A stretch of DNA of 39,826 bases, taken from NCBI GenBank assembly GCA_003152255.1, contig PLZT01000003.1:15122-54947 (forward strand), read 5' to 3'. The notes under the pieces were generated by a model. That model saw nothing but the letters and a program-made list of their open reading frames with translations, made no database searches and had not been told where the DNA came from. Source of the DNA: Methylocystaceae bacterium (GTDB taxonomy: Bacteria > Pseudomonadota > Alphaproteobacteria > Rhizobiales > Beijerinckiaceae). Positions 8,211 to 15,377 of this stretch are shown one piece after another. The position numbers and the translations under genes are program-made. Within the stretch, counting starts at the first letter, position 1. Each line of letters begins with the position of its first letter.

Positions 8211-8509
8211 GAGGCCAAATCGCGCGGGTCCATCTTCTCGACGGAACCGGTCGGAATATTCGCCAAGCGCGCGATCATCGCGACCATGCGCGGCATGTTG
8301 TGTTCAATGCGCGGCGGGTCGGAAACCGGATCAAACTGCACGGGATTTCCGACCTTGATGAGGTCGAGCCCCGTCGGCTTGCGCATCGTGATGACCGAGC
8401 GCATCTCCGCGAACACCGGAATGGGGGAAGAGAGCGTGACGACGATTTCGTTGCTCTCGGCGACGGGCGCTTCCTCGGAAGCAACTTCGTTCTCGAATGA
8501 GTCCGTCAT
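8168..8509 (-). CDS. Tail assembly chaperone (P2 gpE / Mu gp41-like)
   Basis: 113 aa. The pattern EIVVTLSSPIPVFAEMRSVI, RKPTGLDLIKVG and then PRDLASCAWQLSSFF matches the phage tail assembly chaperone family that includes P2 gpE and Mu gp41. It acts in the cytoplasm with its frameshifted form to coat the tape measure before tube polymerization. The gene starts right after the tube stop (TAA followed by ATG) and precedes the tape-measure gene. The last eight codons carry the slippery site. Confidence 0.85.
   Translation of the reverse strand: MTDSFENEVASEEAPVAESNEIVVTLSSPIPVFAEMRSVITMRKPTGLDLIKVGNPVQFDPVSDPPRIEHNMPRMVAMIARLANIPTGSVEKMDPRDLASCAWQLSSFFLPKT
8183..8189 (-). promoter_or_regulatory. 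-1 programmed frameshift site T-TTT-TTT
   Basis: On the minus strand the zero-frame codons are AGT TTT TTT CTC. Slippage by -1 on T-TTT-TTT gives TTT TTT TCT CCC and enters the open frame ending at 8019. A short potential stem (TCTCC with GGAGA, 10-nt loop) begins directly after the heptamer; it is weak and unusually close, so it may not be the stimulator. Confidence 0.75.
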
Positions 8510-8887
8510 TTACGATGACATTTCTTGGAGGGTAATACCTTCCAACGTCACGTCGACCTTGCCGTCGTGCGCATCGATCACGAACGCGCTGGTCGTCCAC
8601 GCCTGCGTCAGCACGTAGGTCATGCCGTTGGCTAGATTTACCTGCGCGGTGACGTTGGTGAGACCCTCAAGCACATCCAGCGATAGCTGATTGCCGATCG
8701 ACCAATCGCCTTTTATGGAAGGAACCAATGGCTCTTCGATATAACCGTGAACCGTATCCTGACCGGCGACGCCAGTCCTCTTGACGGTCATGCCGGTTAC
8801 TTGAAAGTTACCACGCGCTTCATAAGTTTGCCCTCCCACTATAATTGCGAGAAGACCACCAATACGATTGGTGTTGTTGGTTGCCAT
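8510..8887 (-). CDS. Tail tube protein (Mu gpM / P2 FII-like)
   Basis: 125 aa. Starts MATNNTNRIGGLLAIIVGGQTYEARGNF (short motif GGxxxVxVxGxxYxARG) and contains VTLEGITLQEM at the end, fitting the Mu gpM tail-tube family. The protein polymerizes into the inner tube. It follows the sheath gene as in Mu, but is separated from it by a terminator (8985..9008) and a structured leader, which should tune its expression. ATG 8887 has GGAG 7 nt upstream. Confidence 0.9.
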   Translation of the reverse strand: MATNNTNRIGGLLAIIVGGQTYEARGNFQVTGMTVKRTGVAGQDTVHGYIEEPLVPSIKGDWSIGNQLSLDVLEGLTNVTAQVNLANGMTYVLTQAWTTSAFVIDAHDGKVDVTLEGITLQEMSS

Positions 8888-8984
8888 GACGTGGCTCCAT
8901 CTGAGGGATGGCCGGCGCTGTCACAGCGCTGGCTCGCGGGCGTCTCACGACGCGCGCAAAGGAGTTGCCCGAAGGAATACGGGC
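8888..8984 (-). promoter_or_regulatory. Structured 5' leader of the tail tube gene (copy 1 of twin leaders)
   Basis: About 97 nt between a terminator and the tube ATG. In the transcript it can form GCGTC-GTGA-GACGC, then GCGCTG-TGA-CAGCGC, then CCATC-CCTCA-GATGG, the last touching the ribosome site. The same arrangement and much of the sequence recur before the sheath gene (10566..10663), with a G-U/A-U change that keeps the last stem. Possibly an mRNA-stabilizing or translation-controlling leader. Confidence 0.65.
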
Positions 8985-9008
8985 AATAAAAAACCCGCCG
9001 TTAGGCGG
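8985..9008 (-). terminator. Rho-independent terminator after the sheath gene
   Basis: On the minus strand: CCGCC, loop TAAC, GGCGG, followed by GTTTTTTATT. It lies 40 nt past the sheath stop and before the tube leader. It may be partial, setting sheath-to-downstream stoichiometry. Confidence 0.85.
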
Positions 9009-9047
9009 ACTTGATTGATGTCGATGCTAATATATAGTATAGATTTA

Positions 9048-10565
9048 TTAGTTAGTAGCAACAGGAGGATAAAGCAACCGAAATTGGGCAAGCGCATTGA
9101 ATTGTCGAAGTTGCCCAGCAAGCTGAGGAGGGTATAATACGTCGATTTTATTCGGGTTATTGTTGTCTATCTGGACGATCAGATTTGCCTTGAAGTCCGG
9201 TAGGTCAGCGACGAGGCCGTTATACATCGCATTCACGAATTCGGCGACGAGTTCGGCCTTGATCACAGATGGCGTAACAATCGCCTGGCCAGGTCCATAC
9301 GCTGTGCCGTCCGGGACAAGTTTGACGCGCGGATATTTGCTGGTGATCGCCGACTTCATGGCGCTGAGAAGCGCGGTAAGCGTCGACAACACGGTCAGTA
9401 ATCCGAATGCGGTATCGGCCTGTCCATAGCTGTTGAGCTGATACTGCGTCTGCTCACGTAGGATCATCGGATTGCCGTCAGGCGCGACCGATTGGATCGC
9501 GAAGCCGCTGTTCGTCAGATTGTTGAGCTGGGCCTGCGAGTAGCGGTTTTGCACTGCCGCCGGAAGAATTCCGATCATCTCAAGCGTTTGCAGTGGGCGC
9601 GCCGGGTCATCCGAGAATCCAAGTGCCGCTAGGCCGGCATAGGCAGCGGTCCATTCCCAGATCGGCGACGGGGCCAGCTGCTCGATCGCCATCGTCGAGA
9701 TCACGGGAGAATTTTGCGCGAGCCCCCAAGTGATCGAATCCGCGTAATCGTTGCGAAGGGCGTTGACCATGAATCCGTATTGCTGGCGCGAGTAGTTCCA
9801 ACGACCACCTGACGAGAACCCAAACTCCGTCGCCCAGGCCGTCTGCGACGCGCTGTCCGTGTAAGGCATCGCGACATAGAAGAACTGCAGCGCCTGTATC
9901 GCCGAGATAGCCGAGGTGAAAGTCGGCTCGCTCGTGCCGCCATTCATCGCGACAATCGTCAGCGTCAGGCCAACGGGCAACGCCTGCCCGCCATAGGCGC
10001 CGAGATAGTTCGGAATGATCGTAAAATCGTTGCCGGTGAGTCCCTTCCAATCGCATGTCAGCGCCACGACGCCAGTTGTGGCGACCGCCGTAATCGCGAG
10101 ATCATTATTCGCGTTGATCGCCGCGGCCAGATTGGTCGCTACGGTCGCGACTAGATCGGTCGAGCCGACGGCGGTTTGGATCAGCTGTCCGCCGATGTAA
10201 ATGAATAGCGTGCCAGATTGCGTTGGCGCGGTCGCGATGGTGATCGAGCCCGTCGCCGCGACGCCGGCGCCCGGATCGGGAACAGGGATCGCATAGAGCA
10301 ACTGATTGGTGTTGACGGCGAACCAGGATGCCACCATGCGGGCGAGCATCGAGCCCTGGCCAAATAGGTTTTTGGCCATCGCAACTGAACCAACCGGAAC
10401 CGGCACATTCGCGACGCAGGTCCCGGCATTCGCGCCAGTGGCGTTGTATTGACCGACGAGCAGGGCGGGCTGAGACTGCGTAAGGTTGCCCGCCATCGAA
10501 CCATCGACGGATATCCATACCAGCGGCAGCTGCCAGGACTCGGGAATTCCGGTTGAAACTGCCAT
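9048..10565 (-). CDS. Contractile tail sheath protein (Mu gpL-like)
   Basis: 505 aa, the usual size of Mu-type sheaths. N-terminus IPESWQLPLVWISVDGS and LLVGQYNATGANAGT, C-terminus IDNNNPNKIDVLYPPQLAGQLRQFN and RLLYPP (common sheath ending) support gpL. Residues about 105-215 form an inserted beta domain (GTLFIYIGGQLIQ, AAAINANNDLAITAV, LTGNDFTIIPNY). The gene is flanked on both sides by terminators with structured leaders, so it is expressed as its own unit or at an adjusted level. Function: forms the contractile sheath around the tube. Confidence 0.95.
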   Translation of the reverse strand: MAVSTGIPESWQLPLVWISVDGSMAGNLTQSQPALLVGQYNATGANAGTCVANVPVPVGSVAMAKNLFGQGSMLARMVASWFAVNTNQLLYAIPVPDPGAGVAATGSITIATAPTQSGTLFIYIGGQLIQTAVGSTDLVATVATNLAAAINANNDLAITAVATTGVVALTCDWKGLTGNDFTIIPNYLGAYGGQALPVGLTLTIVAMNGGTSEPTFTSAISAIQALQFFYVAMPYTDSASQTAWATEFGFSSGGRWNYSRQQYGFMVNALRNDYADSITWGLAQNSPVISTMAIEQLAPSPIWEWTAAYAGLAALGFSDDPARPLQTLEMIGILPAAVQNRYSQAQLNNLTNSGFAIQSVAPDGNPMILREQTQYQLNSYGQADTAFGLLTVLSTLTALLSAMKSAITSKYPRVKLVPDGTAYGPGQAIVTPSVIKAELVAEFVNAMYNGLVADLPDFKANLIVQIDNNNPNKIDVLYPPQLAGQLRQFNALAQFRLLYPPVATN

Positions 10566-10663
10566 AAGCTGGCTCCATCAAGAGGGACGGCCGGCGTCAT
10601 CACGACGCGGGCTTGCGGGCGCTTCACAGCGCGCGCGCGACCTTGCCAGGGGTCGAATGGGCA
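10566..10663 (-). promoter_or_regulatory. Structured 5' leader of the tail sheath gene (copy 2 of twin leaders)
   Basis: Homologous to 8888..8984. Hairpins on the transcript: GCGC-TGTGAA-GCGC, GCGTC-GTGAT-GACGC, then CCGTC-CCTCTT-GATGG adjoining the GGAG ribosome site. The two GC-rich hairpins occur in the opposite order to copy 1, and all four loops contain GTGA. No clear promoter was found inside. Confidence 0.65.
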
Positions 10664-10687
10664 ACAAAAAACCCGCCATGAGGCGGG
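10664..10687 (-). terminator. Rho-independent terminator before the sheath leader
   Basis: On the minus strand: CCCGCC, loop TCAT, GGCGGG, then TTTTTTGTTG. It ends the transcript of the neck genes and is nearly identical to the one at 8985..9008. Confidence 0.85.
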
Positions 10688-10717
10688 CTGTTTTGAATGG
10701 GGTGTGGAGCGCCTAGA

Positions 10718-10960
10718 CTAGGCGGTTGGTTTGGTGGCCCGAGGCGCGTCAACGCGCATGGTGTCCATCTCCGGCTGCGGCGCTAACGGATTGCCGGCCC
10801 ATGCCTTCGCGCGATCCAGCGTGAATATGCCATCGGTCAGCATGCGCGCCGTGAAGCCGTCATTCTCCCACAAGCAGCCGTCGATCTTGGGGAGGCCGTC
10901 GCTTGGATGGCGCACGTTCATCGCATTTGCTTTTGTGGGCCACAGCATCACTTTCGGCAT
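10718..10960 (-). CDS. DUF2635-like small protein (Mu gp38-like)
   Basis: 80 aa. Pattern MNVRHPSDGLPKIDGCLWENDGFTARMLTDG resembles DUF2635 (RxPxxG, LPxxG, then a W/F-x-R-x-L-x-D-G motif), a small protein that always precedes the sheath gene in Mu-like phages. Its exact role is unknown. The gene lies directly upstream of the sheath terminator/leader. The C-terminal extension (QPEMDTMRVDAPRATKPTA) is disordered by composition. Confidence 0.7.
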   Translation of the reverse strand: MPKVMLWPTKANAMNVRHPSDGLPKIDGCLWENDGFTARMLTDGIFTLDRAKAWAGNPLAPQPEMDTMRVDAPRATKPTA

Positions 10961-10975
10961 CGGATTTCTCTTTCG

Positions 10976-11545
10976 TTAGGGCGACGGCGGCCAGTCGGCG
11001 CCCTCGGGGAATTGTATTTCGATAACTGGTGTGCCGGGAGCCGGATTGGTTTTCACGTCGATCATCAGAAGATCGTTCGGCGCAAACGGGGTGTAAATCG
11101 TGTGGTAGCTGACTGTGATGCGCAGGCGCAGCTCGGCGATGTAGGCTTCGCCCTCTTTGGAAAACTGATATTCGCGGCTTGTTCCCTCGACAAACTCGAA
11201 AAGTTCGAGAAACGTCGGGTCACGGAACAGCATGTCTTTCGCCACGCCGACGAAGCGATCAAGCGTTCCGTCGATCAGCAACGCGTCGCTACTCATCACC
11301 AACCAGGAAATACCAAGTTCCAAATTCGTGATGAAGCGTGGCAGCGTTACGTTGCCTTCCGGCGTCTCGCGCTCTGATAAGACGAACACGCCAAGAGCCG
11401 GCAACTGATCTGGCTGAACCGTGGTAATCGGGGCCTTGCGTGTCGATCGCATCCAGGCGCCATTGATCGTCAGGCGCGATACGCGGTCGAATGCGGCGTC
11501 GCGTATCTCGACGGCGCGGGTCTGATGATGCTCTCCGCTCAGCAT
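10976..11545 (-). CDS. Probable tail terminator / neck protein
   Basis: 189 aa from ATG 11545 (a GTG at 11548 would add one residue). The ATG overlaps the upstream stop as TGATG. It is mixed alpha/beta with LPALGVFVLSERETP, NLELGISWLVMSSDALL and SYHTIYTPFAPNDLL. Position between the FII-like protein and gp38/sheath is where tail terminator (gpU/gp37-like) genes sit in such operons, so the role is inferred from order. No certain family match. Confidence 0.6.
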   Translation of the reverse strand: MLSGEHHQTRAVEIRDAAFDRVSRLTINGAWMRSTRKAPITTVQPDQLPALGVFVLSERETPEGNVTLPRFITNLELGISWLVMSSDALLIDGTLDRFVGVAKDMLFRDPTFLELFEFVEGTSREYQFSKEGEAYIAELRLRITVSYHTIYTPFAPNDLLMIDVKTNPAPGTPVIEIQFPEGADWPPSP

Positions 11546-11913
11546 CACATTACCCGCTTCATGATCAGCTTGCTCGCGCCTCCGGAATCGTCGCGCACAT
11601 CATCGACAAGCAGATTGACCACGCTGCCGGGAGCGGCGTTGGTGGCGAGCACGACGAATTGATCATCGGCGATGATTGCGATTTGGTCGCCCTGAAGAAT
11701 TGGAACTGGCAATTCAGACAGGTTGACATCGATCGAGATCGTTCGGCTCGTCATGATGCCGCCGTCCTCCAGCGCGATATCGACGTGGCGGACGGTCCAG
11801 ATGCCGCGTGCGGCGTATGCCGGGCGGTATGGCATAGATTTTAGCGGCGTCACGATGATCGGCTTGGAGAAGGCATCCTGACATGGGCCGACGACGAGTG
11901 AACCGAAATCCAT
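11545..11913 (-). CDS. Head-tail joining protein, lambda FII-like
   Basis: 122 aa. It has the layout of FII/ATP-binding-sugar-transporter-like joiners: short start MDFGSLVVGPCQDAFSKPI, then RGIWTVRHVDIALEDGG, TSRTISIDVNLSEL, GDQIAI, VVNLLVDDV. These are beta-barrel connectors that seal the head portal to the tail. Neighbours (capsid side at 12.3 kb, tail terminator downstream) agree. Confidence 0.7.
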   Translation of the reverse strand: MDFGSLVVGPCQDAFSKPIIVTPLKSMPYRPAYAARGIWTVRHVDIALEDGGIMTSRTISIDVNLSELPVPILQGDQIAIIADDQFVVLATNAAPGSVVNLLVDDVRDDSGGASKLIMKRVM

Positions 11914-11920
11914 GGTCGGA

Positions 11921-12229
11921 TCAGACTTGCGTGGCGATCGGCTTAACGCCGGTTTCCGTGAAGTGCGGGCCTTCCGCCATCGGCGGGATGACCTGGGCCG
12001 GATCGAGCAGGAACCCGCGCGCGCGCAGGCTCACGATTTCGTCCGGCGCCAGTTCGACTTCGTTGCCTTGGCTGTATTCGACCAGCTTCGAGCGCCAAAT
12101 CGGCTTTCCTTCCGGCGTATGACCGGTGATGGTCTTGTTCGTCGGATCTGGAATGACGATTGTGCGGCCGCGCGCGACGGTCGCTCGTATCACGGCCGCG
12201 CGCTGCTGCGGTTTATTGTCTTCAGCCAT
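11921..12229 (-). CDS. Small head-associated protein of unknown function
   Basis: 102 aa. Ribosome site GGAGA lies 7 nt upstream of ATG 12229. Sequence features: RGRTIVIPDPTNKTITGHTPEGKP, ELAPDEIVSLRARGFLLDP, the latter resembling phage proteins annotated only as hypothetical that follow the capsid gene. Position is that of lambda FI, but no FI similarity is evident to me. Confidence 0.65.
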   Translation of the reverse strand: MAEDNKPQQRAAVIRATVARGRTIVIPDPTNKTITGHTPEGKPIWRSKLVEYSQGNEVELAPDEIVSLRARGFLLDPAQVIPPMAEGPHFTETGVKPIATQV

Positions 12230-12267
12230 TTAACGTCTCCATGTATTCGCGGTAGATCACTGAAAAC

Positions 12268-13359
12268 TCAATAAAATACCGGAGCCGTGACACTCGCCGC
12301 GAAGCACGCGTTCACTCGCGCCGGAATGACGATCGGGCTCGACTGCATCAGGATGTAGCGCTGCGCCGGATCTTGCTCGACCCATGTCTTCGGGGCGAAA
12401 GGCAACGCAGAATAGTTGAACGCCGGGTCCAGGATCTGGCCAAAGGCGCGCGTGCCCATCATGTCAGGGCCGCACATAACGATCATGCCGTCTGTAAGCA
12501 TCGGGTATTCCTTGTCGGCCGTGCCGCCCTCGGTCCCGCTGTCCACATACCAATCGTTGTAAATCCAGAGGTCATATTGACCCCATCGGCCCTTGTAGAC
12601 CGCGCCTCGCTGGATTTCGGCACCAGGATTGATGACGTTGCCGCTGTTTGCGAGGTTAGGATAAAAGACCGCGCCCTTAAGCAGCGGATCAGCTATGAAT
12701 CCTTCGTAAGCGCTAGTCGTGAAAACAATGTCCTTCACGACAGCTCCGGACTTCTTCAAAATCTGCCGCTGCCATGCCTCGATGTTCAATGTCGGCGTAG
12801 CCGTTCCGGCAGTGACATAGGCCGGCGTCCAGCATGCCGTGCTGGTCAGCGCGACAGTGAGCGAAGGATCGCGGCCAAAGTCCACGAGAACGGTCGGGAA
12901 GCCTTCTCCGGAGATTGTAACCGATCCGTTGGAAAGAACCTGGGCCGCCATCCATTCGAGACGACGCGTCAGAACATCGATCTGGTCCGTCATCTCGAAT
13001 TCAAGATTGGCCATCTCACGCTCGGCGCCGGTCATGTCGCCGCCAATGCGCTCGCCGATCATGCGGCGAACAGGCTTGCGCAGATCAGGCGCGCGCTTGT
13101 CTTTGATGTATGCGGGCTTGAACACGTTGGTCTGCATGCGGCGCTGCTCGACCAGCTTGCCTTCGACCATCGGGCTCACAAACGGCGCGATGCGGCGCTT
13201 GCCTACGTCAACGTCGATCGAGACAAATTCGGAATCCGAAGTGATAATATTCGGAAAGAACTTGTCAAGCAGAAACGTCTGCGCGCGCTTCAAATTTGGA
13301 ATCACGGCCACTAATGTGTTCGTGTCGTAGACCATATTCATGCCAGGGGCAGTAGCCAT
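12268..13359 (-). CDS. Major capsid protein (lambda gpE family)
   Basis: 363 aa. Contains family-E features: MVYDTNTLVAVIPNLKRAQTFLLDKFFP, then EFVSIDVDVGKRRIAPFVSP, YIKDKRAPDL, and EFEMTDQIDVLTRRLEWMAAQVLSNG (short fragments are diagnostic of the phage major capsid E family). HK97-fold shell subunit. ATG 13359 follows AGGAGATACGTCA. No N-terminal delta/scaffold domain is present, consistent with a separate scaffold (14731..15348). Confidence 0.95.
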   Translation of the reverse strand: MATAPGMNMVYDTNTLVAVIPNLKRAQTFLLDKFFPNIITSDSEFVSIDVDVGKRRIAPFVSPMVEGKLVEQRRMQTNVFKPAYIKDKRAPDLRKPVRRMIGERIGGDMTGAEREMANLEFEMTDQIDVLTRRLEWMAAQVLSNGSVTISGEGFPTVLVDFGRDPSLTVALTSTACWTPAYVTAGTATPTLNIEAWQRQILKKSGAVVKDIVFTTSAYEGFIADPLLKGAVFYPNLANSGNVINPGAEIQRGAVYKGRWGQYDLWIYNDWYVDSGTEGGTADKEYPMLTDGMIVMCGPDMMGTRAFGQILDPAFNYSALPFAPKTWVEQDPAQRYILMQSSPIVIPARVNACFAASVTAPVFY

Positions 13360-13431
13360 TGACGTATCTCCTAAGAGTTATGTTGATCGTGGCTACTGCG
13401 ATGAGTGGCCGTATCTGATTTTTGTAGTCGC

Positions 13432-14463
13432 TTACGTCGGGTCGTCGGCCGGCACGACCGCCTTGATGTAAATTGCCCGGCTCAGGAAGGCTTGCTTCAC
13501 GGACTGGAGAGACAGGCTCGGATCGAGCACCAAGGCGTTGCCGTTGAACTCGCCCATGACATAAACGCCCGCGGTAACATTGCCGGCGGTCGGGTCGGTG
13601 TAGTCGACCAGAATGCCAGCCGGCTTCTCGCTGCCGTCAACAGCCGTCGCGGTGCAAAGGCGATAGACGCCAGCGGCGCCAGGAGCGGCGGCAAGAACGA
13701 ACGCATCACCAACCGCAGGCGAGCCGCCAGTGGTGATCGTGAAGTTGATCTGCGGATTGACGAAGGCCGTTCCCATCGTGGTCTGGCCGAGTTCTTCGCC
13801 GGTCGGGTCGAACACGTTGCCGACCGTCGCGCTGGTCAAAACGACGGAGTAGTTGCCGGCCTTGACGGACGCGCCAGCCGATATCGAGCCAACGGTCGCC
13901 GTGCCGGTGTTGTTCGTGCCGCTCGCAAGCGTCGCGCCAGAGAGCGTGAACGCGGTCGAATCCGACGTGGCCAGCGTGTAGGCGTTGCCGCCCGTGCCGG
14001 GGATGTTCGCATTCGCGGTGATCGTCGAGCCACTGAGCGAATAATTGAGCTTGCTCAGATTGACATCGGTCGATCCAACGAGGAACGCCAACAGCGCCTG
14101 CGCGGTGGCTGCGGTCGTCGCGCCGATAAACACCTGATTGCCGACCGGAGCCGTATAGGGTGTCGGCTGCGCCGCGAAGGTGATCACCGTGCCCTGAATC
14201 GTCAGCGTGTCGGCGGCGGCCGGCAGAGCGGCGATCAGGATCGTGCCGGTCGCGAATAGCTTGCCCGCCGTGGCCGCGATGCTGCCGAAGCTGGTCAATC
14301 CCATGACCGATCCGCGCTGTAGAACGGCGGAACCGGTGACGACGGCGAAATCGTCGGTCACGAGTTTGAGGGAGCCAGCAATGAGCTGGTCAGGAATGAA
14401 AACTTCAGCGCCGCTGTATGGCTGCTGAACATTTTCGCCGAAAGTAGTGGGAACGAGAACCAT
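13432..14463 (-). CDS. Head decoration protein (lambda gpD-like) with a large inserted beta domain
   Basis: 343 aa, about three times the length of lambda gpD. The gpD halves are split: residues 1-65 (LIAGSLKLVTDDFAVVTGSA, LQRGSVMGL) and about 225-343 (GGSPAVGDAFVLAAAP, DGSEKPAGILVDYTDPTAG, VMGEFNGNALV). Between them (about 70-200) is a Gly/Thr/Ala-rich beta region with an internal half-repeat (SGSTITANANIPGTGGNAYTL). The insert resembles that of the tail sheath in style (NxTIxGxxxxF, AATAQALL, GNxxTL). AGGAGA precedes ATG 14463. Role: trimeric cement on the capsid. Confidence 0.85.
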   Translation of the reverse strand: MVLVPTTFGENVQQPYSGAEVFIPDQLIAGSLKLVTDDFAVVTGSAVLQRGSVMGLTSFGSIAATAGKLFATGTILIAALPAAADTLTIQGTVITFAAQPTPYTAPVGNQVFIGATTAATAQALLAFLVGSTDVNLSKLNYSLSGSTITANANIPGTGGNAYTLATSDSTAFTLSGATLASGTNNTGTATVGSISAGASVKAGNYSVVLTSATVGNVFDPTGEELGQTTMGTAFVNPQINFTITTGGSPAVGDAFVLAAAPGAAGVYRLCTATAVDGSEKPAGILVDYTDPTAGNVTAGVYVMGEFNGNALVLDPSLSLQSVKQAFLSRAIYIKAVVPADDPT

Positions 14464-14522
14464 TGCGGTCTCCTAGTGATTTGTGAGGTTGAAGACGGCC
14501 GAAGGTTCTCGCGCCGCTTGGA

Positions 14523-14741
14523 TCAGAGTAGTTTTCCAATGCTTTGGGCGAAAACTATTTCGTCCTTAGCGCCCTTGGATAGATTGCATGGAGCGCAAAG
14601 CCACTGGAGGTTGTTTGGCCAATTTGAACCGCCATTTACGAGCGCGACGCGATGATCTAGGTGGCCTTTGCGACCAAGTCCTACTCCGCAGTGAACTACC
14701 CCCGCCTGAAGGCGGGGGTAGTTCACGAGACTATACCTCAC
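14523..14741 (-). pseudogene. HNH endonuclease C-terminal fragment next to a large palindrome
   Basis: The frame encodes GRKGHLDHRVALVNGG, then NNLQWLCAPCNLSKGAKDE and a C-terminus, which is the metal-binding and catalytic end of an HNH nuclease (HLDH, N, CxxC). The N-terminal part with the first CxxC and DNA-binding region is replaced by a 36-bp palindrome (14691-14726) that is translated as VNYPRLQAGVVH. The only start is a GTG at 14741 overlapping the scaffold stop. Most likely a decayed homing-type endonuclease truncated by an insertion or deletion. Confidence 0.65.
14691..14726. repeat. 36-bp perfect palindrome (16-bp arms, TGAA loop)
   Basis: Arms GTGAACTACCCCCGCC and its exact complement, loop TGAA. 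No T-run follows on either strand, so it is not a standard terminator. Hairpins of this general sequence resemble, from memory, the palindromic ends of IS200/IS605-type elements; no transposase is present. Confidence 0.85.
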
Positions 14742-15348
14742 CTCTGCGGCGGCGTCCCGCGAGTATTATTTGAGCCGCCAAGTCCGGAGCCGGGCTCGGC
14801 GACGCGCCGCCGACGTTCGGCTGCGGCGCGGCGGCCATGCGCTCGCGAAGATCGTCGCGGCGTGGCGCTGGCGCGGCGGTGGCTGCCGGCGCATCCAAGT
14901 TCCGAGCCGTCAGGTGGGCGATGGCGTCGGCCCTTGGAATCGAAGTATTCAGCGCGTAATGCTCAGCCATTCTTGGGAAAGACCCTGCGGCTTCGCACGA
15001 GACGATTGCTCGAATGCGCGATCGCTCACGAGCCCGAGCGGCTTTGGCAGCCGGCTCTTTCTCGTCATCATCGTCGTCGTCGCCGTCTTCCTTGTCGGCC
15101 TTTTTGGATTTGGCCTTTTTGGCCTCTTCGTCTTTTTTCTTTTTGTCGTCTTCCTCGGCCTTTTTCTTGGCCGCATCGTCGTCCTCAGCCTTGCGTTTGG
15201 CTTCCTTTTTTTCTTCGTCTTCCTCTTCGGCTTTGCGCTTAGCCTCTTCGTCCTTCTTCTTCTTGTCGTCGTCATCTTCCGACGCCAAAGGAGGCTTGGG
15301 AGCGAGGTGCGCGAACGCCGACCGGCCCGTGTTAGGAACAGTGCTCAT
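14731..15348 (-). CDS. Probable capsid scaffold protein, highly charged
   Basis: 205 aa. Residues about 22-105 are almost entirely Lys/Glu/Asp/Ala (coiled, low complexity). Residues about 105-150 carry RSRIRAIVSCEAAG, MAEHYALNTSIPRADAIAHL, a segment that in many phages forms the C-terminal scaffold part fused to an S49 protease. Here it is a separate gene directly after the protease. Expected to guide capsid assembly and then be degraded. Ends in a basic tail (GRRRRGEV). AAGGAA precedes ATG 15348. Confidence 0.75.
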   Translation of the reverse strand: MSTVPNTGRSAFAHLAPKPPLASEDDDDKKKKDEEAKRKAEEEDEEKKEAKRKAEDDDAAKKKAEEDDKKKKDEEAKKAKSKKADKEDGDDDDDDEKEPAAKAARARERSRIRAIVSCEAAGSFPRMAEHYALNTSIPRADAIAHLTARNLDAPAATAAPAPRRDDLRERMAAAPQPNVGGASPSPAPDLAAQIILAGRRRRGEV

Positions 15349-15377
15349 CGATATTTTCCTTCTGAAGATTGGCGCGT

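Noticed and set aside
12373..13314. Long rightward open frame (313 codons) inside the capsid gene
   Set aside because: It is antisense to a clear major capsid protein and has no recognised domain or ribosome site; its length comes from high GC in the shadow frame.
13405..14259. Rightward 284-codon frame opposite the decoration protein
   Set aside because: Arg/Gly/Ala-rich antisense frame without domain; explained by the coding strand.
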